In this document: positions 1-6,825 of the stretch, one piece after another
Position numbering within the stretch: position 1 is the first letter of the stretch
Layout: each line of letters begins with the position of its first letter
From: JAZGAE01 sp036475545
GTDB taxonomy: Bacteria > Pseudomonadota > Alphaproteobacteria > DATDPM01
Assembly: GCA_036475545.1 (NCBI GenBank)
Contig: JAZGAE010000138.1
Span: 1-30,738 of the forward strand
DNA: 30,738 bases
Direction: 5' to 3'
Program-made: the position numbers and the translations under genes
The notes under the pieces: model-generated
The model's input: the letters and a program-made list of their open reading frames with translations, nothing else
What the model was told of the DNA's origin: nothing
The model's database searches: none

Positions 1-2
1 TG

Positions 3-782
3 CTCAAGACGCCGACGGCCCAACCCGAGACGGCGACGCCCCAGCCGCCCAAGACGCCGACGGCCCAACCCGAGACGGCGACGCCCCAGCCGCCCAAGAC
101 GCCGACGGCCCAACCCGAGACGGCGACGTCTCAGCCGCCCAAGACGCCGACGGCCCAACCCGAGACGGCGACCCTCCCGCTGCGGCCGCCCGAGCCGGCG
201 ATGCCCCAACCCGAGCTGGCGATGGCCGAGCCGGAGCCGCCCGCGCCCCCGCCACCCTGGCAGGAGCACGAGCAAGCCGGCGAGGGGGCCTTGGCCCAAG
301 GGGATTTCGAGGTGGCCGAGGAACACCTCCGGGCCGCCCTCGATATCAAGACGCAAGAGCTGGGCGGCGACGACCCGGAGGTGGCGTACACCCTGATGAC
401 CATCGCCAGGATGTACCAGGCCCAGGGCAGGCTCGAGGAGGCCGAGCCGGTTCTCAAACGCGCGCTCTCGATCCGGGAGAAGGCGCTCGGTCCGGATGAT
501 TGGTTGGTCGGCGCGACGCTGAACGAACTATCGCGACTCTACAAGAGCCAGGGCCGCTACCAGGAGGCGGCGGAGGCCGCCTGGCGCGATATCGAGATCT
601 TCGAGAAGCACCTGGGTCCCGATCACCTCACCCTCGGCGGGCTGCTCTTAACGTACGCGGAGCTCCTGCGCAAACTGGGCCGCGACGACGAAGCCGACGA
701 GGCGGAATTCCGCGGCCACGACATCTACGCGCGAACGCCGCCGGGACCTCCGCCCCCGGCCGAGCCCGAAACATCCGAATGA
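3..782 (+). CDS. Proline-rich repeat / TPR protein (5'-truncated by window)
   Basis: The reading frame is already open at the first complete codon, so the gene begins before the window; the internal ATG at 201 is not taken as the start. The visible 259 residues have two parts. Residues 1 to about 80 are a Pro/Thr/Ala-rich tract built from a 15-residue tandem repeat (KTPTAQPETATPQPP). The rest is a helical tetratricopeptide region with about three 42-residue TPRs of the kinesin-light-chain type, recognised by the recurring A.GR..EAE....RAL.I.E..LGPD pattern. The C-terminus is again Pro-rich. Such proteins are protein-interaction scaffolds. The partner and cellular location cannot be told, because the N-terminus, where a signal peptide would be, is missing. 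The stop lies 20 bp from the convergent ubiV stop. The TPR assignment is sure; the role is unknown. Confidence 0.85.
   Translation, partial: LKTPTAQPETATPQPPKTPTAQPETATPQPPKTPTAQPETATSQPPKTPTAQPETATLPLRPPEPAMPQPELAMAEPEPPAPPPPWQEHEQAGEGALAQGDFEVAEEHLRAALDIKTQELGGDDPEVAYTLMTIARMYQAQGRLEEAEPVLKRALSIREKALGPDDWLVGATLNELSRLYKSQGRYQEAAEAAWRDIEIFEKHLGPDHLTLGGLLLTYAELLRKLGRDDEADEAEFRGHDIYARTPPGPPPPAEPETSE
6..173 (+). repeat. 45-bp in-frame tandem repeat
   Basis: A 45-bp unit starts at 6, 51, 96 and 141. The first two copies are identical, the third has two changes near its end, and the fourth is partial. The period is a multiple of three and encodes a 15-residue Pro/Thr-rich repeat in the TPR protein. 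The array probably continues upstream of the window. Confidence 0.9.
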
Positions 783-801
783 CGGCGACGACGCCAAGTC
801 T

Positions 802-1746
802 TCAGTGAATGTCCCCGAGCGCCGGGCCCGCTGCGGTCTGCCCGGACGGCGCGCACAAGCGCACCCCCTCCGCCCCGTAGTAGAAGCCGTTGGAGAAGGG
901 CACGCCTCGAACCAGATCGCCCAGTGTCTGGAACGCGGCCTCGGGGTCCTTGCGGCCGTCCAGCACGTCGCGAAAGATCTGCGCCACCGACACCATGTCG
1001 ATGTCGTGGGGAGACAGGCGGAACCGCCGAACCCCCATGCCGCGCAGGGCCTCGAGTTCGCGGACCAGGTTGCCGAAGGTGTAGGACAGGATCTGCGGCC
1101 CGCTGACGGCCAGGAAGGGGTCCCCGTCCAGGGTTTCGACGGGCATCCCGTCCGGGTCCTCCTCGCAGACGAACTGGCAGCTGTCCCTGTGAAGGTTGCG
1201 CGAGCGCGCGTGAAAGCAGCGTGCCGACATCGCCAGCGCCAGCCGGCCGAACACCTGGACCTCCATTTCCACCGCGTCCGTGCGCGCCAGGATGGAGATA
1301 GACTTCGCCGGGAGCTCGAGGGGCGGGCAGACGCGCGTCGCCCCGTGGCGCGCCAGAAACCTGAGCGTCTCCTCGTTGTAGACGTTCACGAACGGGCCGA
1401 TGGCGTGGGCGCGGCCGCTGAGCAGGGCGACGGCCGCCACGTCGTTGGCCTCGACGAAGAAATTCGGCTCGCAACTGAGCGCCCGCACCCGCTCCATGTC
1501 GCGCTCGTTCGCGACGAGCGCCAGGGTCGAGAGGACGACCTCCTTGCCGGCGGCCTCCAGGCGCTCGATGACCTCGGGAAGGTAGGGCTCGAAGAACGGC
1601 GCCCGCTTCGCGCACACCACCTCGCCGAGACAGACGGTATCGACGGGCGCCTCGTCGGCCATGCGGAAGTGGAAATCGCGTTGCTTCTCGGCCGACCAGT
1701 GGAAGAGGAGCGGCCCGAGGGTGAGTTTCGCGGTCATGGGGGCCAA
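802..1746 (-). CDS. ubiV: UbiV, O2-independent ubiquinone hydroxylation protein (U32 family)
   Basis: This U32 peptidase-family protein has the UbiV cysteine pattern: C39, then C177, C190 and C194 (C-x12-C-x3-C). The spacing is close to the four [4Fe-4S] ligands of E. coli UbiV. In the known system UbiV forms a heterodimer with UbiU and hydroxylates the ubiquinone precursor ring without O2, with UbiT as accessory. The predicted length of 314 aa fits the family. A TTG start at 1746 is preferred because AGGAGG lies 5 nt upstream, overlapping the end of ubiU. An ATG three codons downstream (1737) is the alternative but lacks good spacing. It is the last gene of ubiT-ubiU-ubiV, 10 bp after ubiU. 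The assignment is strong from motif plus operon context. Confidence 0.93.
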   Translation of the reverse strand: MAPMTAKLTLGPLLFHWSAEKQRDFHFRMADEAPVDTVCLGEVVCAKRAPFFEPYLPEVIERLEAAGKEVVLSTLALVANERDMERVRALSCEPNFFVEANDVAAVALLSGRAHAIGPFVNVYNEETLRFLARHGATRVCPPLELPAKSISILARTDAVEMEVQVFGRLALAMSARCFHARSRNLHRDSCQFVCEEDPDGMPVETLDGDPFLAVSGPQILSYTFGNLVRELEALRGMGVRRFRLSPHDIDMVSVAQIFRDVLDGRKDPEAAFQTLGDLVRGVPFSNGFYYGAEGVRLCAPSGQTAAGPALGDIH

Positions 1747-1756
1747 GGCGTCCTCC

Positions 1757-2746
1757 TCAGTGCCAGCTCTTATGGAAGCCGCCCGGGGTCTGCCGCCCGC
1801 CCTCGGTCACGTCGGCCAGGTCCACCGGGGGTATGGGCTCGCCCCGCGCCGCGGCGTCGACGACCCGGCGGATGGCGGCGACCACCTCCGAGACGTAGGC
1901 GCGGCCCCGCTGCCGCCCCTCGATCTTCAGCGCCGCGACGCCCGCCTTCGCGAGCTCCGGCACCATGTGAATCACGTTGAGGCTGGTGGGTTCCTCGAAC
2001 AGGTAGGAGGCGCGACCCCGGGCGACGAAGCGGCCCCGGCAGAGCGTCGGATAGCCTGCCAGCTCGTCGCCGGGGAAGACGTTGACCGTGTACTCTCCCA
2101 GTTTGGAGACCAGCTCAAAGCCCCTGTCCAGGTATCTCACGTGGCTCGGCGGCGAGCACATGCCGCACAGGTTCGGCGAGCGTCCCGTCACGTAGGACGA
2201 CATCGAGCAGCGTCCCTCCACCATGACGCCCATGGCGCCGAACACGAACACCTCGGTCTCGACGGAGGTTTGCCGGTTCAAGGCCGCGATCTCGGCCACG
2301 GTCAGCACGCGGGGCAGGATCACCCGCTTGATGCCGAACTCCCGGTGGTAGAAGAGGATCGCCTCGGCCGTGGACGCCGAGGCCTGCACCGACAGATGGC
2401 GCCGCAGCTCGGGATGGTTATTGGCGGCATACTCGGCCAGGCCGATGTCCGCGAGGATGACGGCGTCGGCTCCCAGCGCCGCCGCGTCGTCGACGGCGCG
2501 GCGCCAGGGGTCCGGATTGCCCGCCTCGGGAAAGGTGTTGACGGCGACGAACACCTTGCCGCCGTGGTCATGGGCGTAGGCCAGCCCCTCGTCGAGCTCG
2601 TCGAGGCTGAAGTTGAGGCCCGGGAAGTTGCGGGCGTTGGTGGCACCGCGGAAGCCCAGGTAAACGGCGTCTGCACCCGCATCGACGGCGACCCTGAGGG
2701 CCGCAGGGGTTCCCGCCGGGCACACCAGTTCCAGGCGCTTGCTCAC
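1757..2746 (-). CDS. ubiU: UbiU, O2-independent ubiquinone hydroxylation protein (U32 family)
   Basis: This 329-aa U32-family protein opens with the ELVCPAG motif typical of UbiU and related collagenase-like peptidases. Cysteines C180, C194, C197 and C236 form a candidate [4Fe-4S] ligand set, within the conserved EGRCSMSSY...CGMC block. UbiU pairs with UbiV to hydroxylate ubiquinone intermediates when oxygen is absent. Despite the family name, no protease activity is expected. The start is GTG at 2746, overlapping the ubiT stop as GTGA, which implies translational coupling. The exact cysteine spacing differs somewhat from that recalled for the E. coli protein, so the ligand assignment is inference. 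The family and operon assignment is secure. Confidence 0.93.
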   Translation of the reverse strand: MSKRLELVCPAGTPAALRVAVDAGADAVYLGFRGATNARNFPGLNFSLDELDEGLAYAHDHGGKVFVAVNTFPEAGNPDPWRRAVDDAAALGADAVILADIGLAEYAANNHPELRRHLSVQASASTAEAILFYHREFGIKRVILPRVLTVAEIAALNRQTSVETEVFVFGAMGVMVEGRCSMSSYVTGRSPNLCGMCSPPSHVRYLDRGFELVSKLGEYTVNVFPGDELAGYPTLCRGRFVARGRASYLFEEPTSLNVIHMVPELAKAGVAALKIEGRQRGRAYVSEVVAAIRRVVDAAARGEPIPPVDLADVTEGGRQTPGGFHKSWH

Positions 2747-3411
2747 GGCCGCCCCGCCTTTCCGCCCCGCGTCTGGCGCTCCAGCGCGGCCAGCCTCTCC
2801 TCCAGATCGCGCAGCATGGCGACCTGAGCCTCGAGGCGCCGCAGGAGGGGCGCCGTGAGGGCGGCCTGCACCGTGTTCAAATCCCGCGATGCGCGCGCGA
2901 GATGCGCGATCGAGGCGCGGGCGAGTCGCCCGGCCGGCCTGGAGAACGGCCCGAGCAACGAGAGCAGGTCGGAAACGACGTCGACGCCGGCGCCATCGAC
3001 CGCATTGCGCAGCGCCACCACCGCCTCGGTGTCGCCTTCGATCACGAGTTCCCGGGAGAAGAACAGGGCGTCTCCGTCGAGGCGGCCCTCGAGCAGGTCG
3101 ATGAGGACCAGGAGCGGGCCGCGGATCGACGCCGTGGGTTCGACGTCCCGCGCGTCGCGGACCACTTCAAGGCTGGGGGAGGTCGGATCGGGCCGCAGCA
3201 GGAACGCGAATGGCAGATCCACCGGATCGATCAGAAACAGGGGATCGCCGAACTCTGCCAGACGCTCGAACGCCGAGAAGTATCGGCGCCGCATGGTCGC
3301 CATGGCGATCGAAAACGCGGGTTGCAGCAGGGCTAGCGGGATCGGCCGCAGCGCCAATCCCGCCAGCAGGATGGGCGACAGCGGCGCTACCGCGCGATGA
3401 TCGGAAGTCAT
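2743..3411 (-). CDS. ubiT: UbiT, SCP2-domain accessory factor for anaerobic ubiquinone synthesis
   Basis: This 222-aa protein has an SCP2 (sterol-carrier-like lipid-binding) domain, roughly residues 45-150, with the typical block GDALFFSRELVIEGDTEAVV. It sits directly ahead of ubiU and ubiV. UbiT is known as the lipid-binding accessory of the O2-independent pathway and is thought to bind polyprenyl quinone intermediates. The C-terminal 40 residues are charged and probably coiled (LRDLEERLAALERQTR). The start is ATG 3411. The frame is open further upstream to 3678, but that extension is Arg-rich low-complexity sequence without family similarity and was left out. It is the first gene of the operon. 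No FNR-type TTGAT-N4-ATCAA palindrome was found in the 350 bp upstream. Confidence 0.88.
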   Translation of the reverse strand: MTSDHRAVAPLSPILLAGLALRPIPLALLQPAFSIAMATMRRRYFSAFERLAEFGDPLFLIDPVDLPFAFLLRPDPTSPSLEVVRDARDVEPTASIRGPLLVLIDLLEGRLDGDALFFSRELVIEGDTEAVVALRNAVDGAGVDVVSDLLSLLGPFSRPAGRLARASIAHLARASRDLNTVQAALTAPLLRRLEAQVAMLRDLEERLAALERQTRGGKAGRP

Positions 3412-3762
3412 GACCCGTCGGCACCGAGTAACCGCGGGCCAAGGTATCCAGTTCTTCTTCGCCGCGGCAAGGGTAAAATTGTCGCGGGTGCGGCCGGTCC
3501 GGGGAAATGTCGCCTTTCGCTTCCCGGATTTTCCCTGTCGCTTGCGACGTCCGCGCCGGAGCGGCGCCACAAGCGCTCCGTGTGCCACGCGCAAAGCGCA
3601 GTTGTGCTCGCCCCGTTTCCCGTTCGATCGGGAAGGCGCCGGAGCGGCGCCACAAGCGCCCGGGAGAAGGATTCGCACACCAAACGTGAGGCGCGGGCGC
3701 CCCTACCCCTCGGGCGCAGGCTTAAACCTGTCCATAAGTCGTGCTATCAGGTAAGCCATCGC
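3412..3762. promoter_or_regulatory. Divergent intergenic region between ubiT and the TAXI gene
   Basis: These 351 bp separate two divergent genes and must hold both promoters. They contain a 24-bp direct repeat (see separate entry) and a small hairpin at 3617-3634 (ttcccg, 6-nt loop, cgggaa). No convincing sigma70 -35/-10 pair, FNR/Dnr box or conserved small ORF was identified. Confidence 0.4.
3553..3659. repeat. Pair of 24-bp direct repeats
   Basis: A 24-bp sequence beginning gcgccggagcggcgccacaa occurs at 3553-3576 and again at 3636-3659, 83 bp apart, with no mismatch. Each copy contains the self-complementary core ggcgcc. The pair lies in the divergent promoter region, so it could be a regulator-binding site pair or a remnant of a local duplication. 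Confidence 0.8.
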
Positions 3763-4962
3763 ATGAGGGCACAGCAAGGAGCGACGCGCGGCCGGGCCGC
3801 TTGGCGGCGCGGTGCGCCGGCCAGCGACACCTCGTCGCGGCGCGAGCCCAGGGGACGCAGGACCACCAGCGCGGAAGAATTGGCTCGGGAACGCAACCTG
3901 CTTCGGATTTTCCCACGGCCCGCCGGCTCCGGAGCCCGGTGGCGGTGGGCAGCCGTTGCCGTGGCGGCGGTCGTCTCCTGCCTCGCGGGGCAACCGGCCA
4001 CGGCGCAGGAGCCCGAGATCACGTACTGGCGCATCGGCACCGGCGCCGCCAGCGGCACCTACTTTCCCGTGGGCAGCCTGATCGCCAACGCCATCAGCAA
4101 CCCGCCCGGCTCGCGCCCCTGCGAGAAGGGCGGGGGCTGCGGTGTGCCCGGGCTGATCGCGGTGGCCCAGTCGACCCATGGGTCGGTCGAGAATGTGGAT
4201 TCGATCGGCGCCGGCAAGCTGGAGTCGGGCCTGAGCCAGGCCGACGTGGCGTATTGGGCCTACACCGGGCAGTGGGTGTACGCCAGGAAGGAGCCGGTGA
4301 CGTCCTTGCGGGCCATCGCCAACCTGTATCCCGAAAGCCTCCACGTCGTCGTGCGCCGCGATGCCGGGATCAAGAGCATCGCCGACCTCCGCGGCAAGCG
4401 GGTCTCACTGGGCGAGAAGGAGTCGGGCACCGAGGTGGGCGCCAAGGTGATCCTGGGGGCCTACGGCCTGACCGAGGCCGACGTCGAGGCCTACCACCTC
4501 ACGCCCGGCCAGGCCGCGGACCGCCTGCGCGACGGCGGGATCGAGGCCTTCATCCTGGTGGCCGGCGCGCCGGTCACGGCCATCGCAGACCTTGCCGTTG
4601 CCATGGCGGCCGAGGGCGGGCCGGGCATCGACCTGGTACCGATTGCCGGCCCGGCGGCGAATCTGATCCGGGAGAACTACGCCTTCTTCACCCGCACGCG
4701 CATCCCCGGGGGCGTGTACCGGGGCATCGGTTCGACCCCCACCTTCAGCGTCGGGGCGCAGTGGGTGGTCTCGGCGGACGTGGACGAGGAGCTGGTCTAC
4801 GGCATCACCCGGGCGCTTTGGCACGAGACCTCGCGCGTGCTCCTGGACTCCGGCCACCCCAAGGGCCGGGAGATCCGGCTGGAGAACGCCCTCGACGGGA
4901 TCGCCATCCCCCTTCACGCCGGAGCCCAACGCTACTACCGCGAGGTCGGGCTCATCGACTAG
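3763..4962 (+). CDS. TAXI-family TRAP transporter solute-binding protein
   Basis: The product has 399 aa from ATG 3763. A Sec signal peptide is visible at about residues 60-82 (RWRW, then a hydrophobic Ala/Val stretch, then a likely cleavage near ATAQ). The mature protein begins with YWRIGTGAASGTYFPVG, the hallmark of TAXI-type periplasmic binding proteins, followed by the usual VNVD/QADVAYWAYTG and DLRGKRVSLGEKESGTE blocks. These proteins deliver small organic acids or amino acids to a fused DctQM permease, but no permease gene lies nearby. The 60 residues before the hydrophobic core are long and Arg-rich, so the real start may be downstream, for example TTG near 3889. The TAG stop lies inside the CTAG end of a palindromic repeat. 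Substrate is unknown. Confidence 0.88.
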   Translation: MRAQQGATRGRAAWRRGAPASDTSSRREPRGRRTTSAEELARERNLLRIFPRPAGSGARWRWAAVAVAAVVSCLAGQPATAQEPEITYWRIGTGAASGTYFPVGSLIANAISNPPGSRPCEKGGGCGVPGLIAVAQSTHGSVENVDSIGAGKLESGLSQADVAYWAYTGQWVYARKEPVTSLRAIANLYPESLHVVVRRDAGIKSIADLRGKRVSLGEKESGTEVGAKVILGAYGLTEADVEAYHLTPGQAADRLRDGGIEAFILVAGAPVTAIADLAVAMAAEGGPGIDLVPIAGPAANLIRENYAFFTRTRIPGGVYRGIGSTPTFSVGAQWVVSADVDEELVYGITRALWHETSRVLLDSGHPKGREIRLENALDGIAIPLHAGAQRYYREVGLID

Positions 4963-5057
4963 AGCATAATCCGGTCAGGTGGAATCGGCCGAGCGGCGCA
5001 ACGCCGCGGGCGCCCGCCCCGGCGCAGTCAGTTCAACCTGGCCGGATTATGCTCTAG
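4959..5057. repeat. 99-bp palindromic element with 25-bp terminal inverted repeats
   Basis: The left arm 4959-4983 (ctagagcataatccggtcag...) and right arm 5033-5057 are inverted copies with two mismatches. They flank a very GC-rich centre that can itself fold (gcggcgcaacgccgc and gggcgcccgcccc). Both ends are CTAG. The left CTAG supplies the TAG stop of the TAXI gene. The element sits between the convergent TAXI and GST genes, where its long hairpin could act as a bidirectional terminator. It resembles the small, non-coding palindromic repeats dispersed in alphaproteobacterial genomes. A related half copy lies at 6581-6641. Confidence 0.88.
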
Positions 5058-5112
5058 AGAGGCGCGCGGAGACGCTCCGGGTGCGGCTGGCCCGGTGCCA
5101 GCGCCGGGCGGC

Positions 5113-5772
5113 CTAGAACTCGAACTCGGGGATGATCCAGGGCTCGTCGCCGGCCGCCGCGGCCCACTCCTGCATTTCCGGGCATTCCCAGACCGCGGCG
5201 ACGTAGTCGCGGGAGACCTCGTCGAGTTCGACGCCGTAGGTGCGCAAGCGGCTCACCACGGGGGCGAACATGGCGTCGGCGATGGTAAACGCGCCGAACA
5301 GGAAGGCGCCGCCCGCGCCCGCGCCCGCGCGCTGGCGGCAATCCCGCCAGATGGCGGTGATGCGATTGATGTCCGCCTGGGCTTCGGGAGTCATGCCCCG
5401 GCCGGGAAAGGAGCTGCGGATGTTCATGGGCATGTTGCGACGCAGCGCCTCGAACCCCGAATGCATTTCGGCGCTGACCGCCCGTGCCGCGGCGCGGCGT
5501 TCCGCTTCGCTCGGCCACAGGGCCGCTTCGGGGAAGGATTCGGCGAGGTATTCCATTATCGCCAGCGAGTCCCAGACCGTGATCTCGCCGTACTTGAGCG
5601 CGGGCACCAGTCCCGACGGCGAATAACGGAGGATGGTCTCGTGGGTGTCCGGCTCGCGCAGCGGGATGACGACCTCTTCGAAAGGCTGGCCGGTGCGTTT
5701 GAGCGCCAGCCAGGCCCGGAGCGACCAGGACGAATAATTCTTGTTGCCGAGATAGATGGTGATCTCCGCCAT
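5113..5772 (-). CDS. Glutathione S-transferase family protein
   Basis: This 219-aa protein has the two-domain GST fold. The N-terminal thioredoxin-like domain shows NYSSWSLRAWLALK, with Ser candidates for the catalytic position, SPSGLVPAL carrying the cis-Pro that contacts glutathione, and WDSLAIMEYLAE at the end of the domain. The C-terminal helical domain contains FGAFTIADAMFAPVVSRL, the conserved N-capping box and hydrophobic staple. Cytosolic glutathione conjugation or a related thiol transfer is likely; the substrate is unknown. The ATG at 5772 lacks a clear Shine-Dalgarno sequence. It is transcribed alone, convergent with the TAXI gene across the 99-bp palindromic element. Start and family are sure; subfamily is not. 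Confidence 0.92.
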   Translation of the reverse strand: MAEITIYLGNKNYSSWSLRAWLALKRTGQPFEEVVIPLREPDTHETILRYSPSGLVPALKYGEITVWDSLAIMEYLAESFPEAALWPSEAERRAAARAVSAEMHSGFEALRRNMPMNIRSSFPGRGMTPEAQADINRITAIWRDCRQRAGAGAGGAFLFGAFTIADAMFAPVVSRLRTYGVELDEVSRDYVAAVWECPEMQEWAAAAGDEPWIIPEFEF

Positions 5773-5832
5773 GGCGGCTCGGGAGCGGCGTGCCGGCCTT
5801 ACGGACGCCGTCCCTTCCCCTTTTCAGGTTCC

Positions 5833-6150
5833 ATGCTTCCTGCCATTCTAATCGGGCCGGAGAAGCCCTCCAAAGGGAGATTTCCGTTGCCCGCTCACCT
5901 CACCGCGCGGGCCGGCGTCGGCGCCGTGCCCCTCACGCCCCTCACCGGCAAGGGCCTCGAAGATTGGTTGGCGGGCGCGAGGGAGGCCGAGCGGGCCTGG
6001 GTAACGGTCTGCGGCTTCGCCGCCAAAGGCCGACGAGGTCTGTCTCATTCCCGGCGCCAAGGGCCGTATCGCGCGGGATGTCCCGGCGTCGGCGAGGCCA
6101 ACGGCCTGCGCGCGCTGTTCGCCACCGTTCAAGCCCACGCCGCCCCGAGG
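5833..6150 (+). pseudogene. Remnant of a leucyl aminopeptidase (M17 family) N-terminal domain
   Basis: From ATG 5833 the frame reads a sequence resembling the N-terminus of alphaproteobacterial leucyl aminopeptidases: VPLTPLTGKGLEDWL, AERAWV, CGF. Near 6026-6035 the similarity jumps to the +1 frame (KADEVCLIPGAKGRIAR), as if one A were inserted in the AAA run. It seems to jump back near 6080 (GVGEANGLRALFAT). Beyond about 6150 only Arg/Ala-rich sequence remains. The catalytic C-terminal domain with its metal-binding motifs is absent, so no active enzyme can be made. The reading rests on remembered family patterns over about 90 residues, so the name is moderately confident and the broken state more so. 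The MarR gene follows about 110 bp downstream. Confidence 0.55.
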
Positions 6151-6260
6151 CGGCCGCAGGCGGCGAGGCGCAAGGCGGCCAGGCGGCGGTAGGCCTTGCC
6201 CCCGCTTCGGCGGGCGGTTATTTTGATTCGCATCCGGAACGACTTCGGGCGTGACGACCC

Positions 6261-6641
6261 ATGCCGGTTTCCGCGCGCGATGCCCTCAACCTGTGGCGGG
6301 GCGTGCTGGTCGAGACGGTGCGCCGCGAGGGGCCCGACCTCTCCGCCCGGCAGATGGCGGTGTTGCTGAGCGTGTATCTGACGCCCGCGCCGCACACGGT
6401 GCGCGGGCTTGCCGCCGAGCTCGGTGTCTCCAAGCCGGCCATTACCCGGGCCGTCGACAGACTGAGCGCGCTTGACCTGGTGCGCCGCCGCCAGGACCCC
6501 GCCGATCGGCGCAGCGTCCTGATTCAGCGCACCGTCCGGGGCTCCGTCTTCTTGAGCGACTTCGGCGATCTCATCGCCGGCGCCGCGGGCGCCCGCCCCG
6601 GCGCAACGCAGCCGACTCCACCTGACCGGATTATGCTCTAG
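6261..6641 (+). CDS. MarR-family winged-helix regulator with C-terminus recoded by a repeat
   Basis: This 126-aa protein has a MarR-type winged helix-turn-helix. The recognition region reads VRGLAAELGVSKPAITRAVDRLSALDLV and the wing reads RRRQDPADRRSVLI (residues ~45-95). It would bind a palindromic operator as a dimer. The last ~20 codons (AAGARPGATQPTPPDRIML) and the TAG stop derive from a half copy of the palindromic element. The native C-terminal dimerization helix has therefore probably been lost or replaced. The protein is shorter than typical MarR members (about 140-150 aa), although short single-domain relatives exist. The ATG at 6261 has no strong Shine-Dalgarno. It follows an aminopeptidase remnant, so the whole locus may be decaying. 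DNA-binding identity is good; functionality is uncertain. Confidence 0.75.
   Translation: MPVSARDALNLWRGVLVETVRREGPDLSARQMAVLLSVYLTPAPHTVRGLAAELGVSKPAITRAVDRLSALDLVRRRQDPADRRSVLIQRTVRGSVFLSDFGDLIAGAAGARPGATQPTPPDRIML
6581..6641 (+). repeat. Half copy of the palindromic element inside the marR 3' end
   Basis: The first 25 bp are identical to the GC-rich centre of the 4959-5057 element (cgccgcgggcgcccgccccg...). The last 23 bp (cacctgaccggattatgctc...) are the exact reverse complement of that element's left arm, ending in CTAG. No matching left arm is present upstream, where MarR coding sequence continues. The copy is therefore truncated on one side or inserted as a half element. Confidence 0.85.
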
Positions 6642-6825
6642 GGCGCGCGGCGGACCGGTCTACGGCACGGGCCATGACGAACCGCGCGGGGTGACCCATG
6701 AAGGCGGCGGCGCGCACAGGGTGGATGCCGCCGCGCGCGCGGGCGCGGTTCGATCATGGGAGTTCGAAGATCGGAAACTTGCTTTCGCGGACCGGCCGCG
6801 CCGGCAACGAGCGGTATCGGGCCCG

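Noticed and set aside
3..173. Possible CRISPR-like array
   Set aside because: The repeats are contiguous with no unique spacers, and the 45-bp period is in frame with the coding sequence.
805..1980. Open + frame antisense to ubiV and part of ubiU
   Set aside because: The product is low-complexity and Arg/Ala-rich, and it crosses two well-supported genes on the other strand.
3397..3762. N-terminal extension of the TAXI protein, or of UbiT (to 3678)
   Set aside because: The two extensions would overlap each other on opposite strands, and both are Arg/Pro-rich with no family similarity. Normal-length proteins are obtained from 3763 and 3411.
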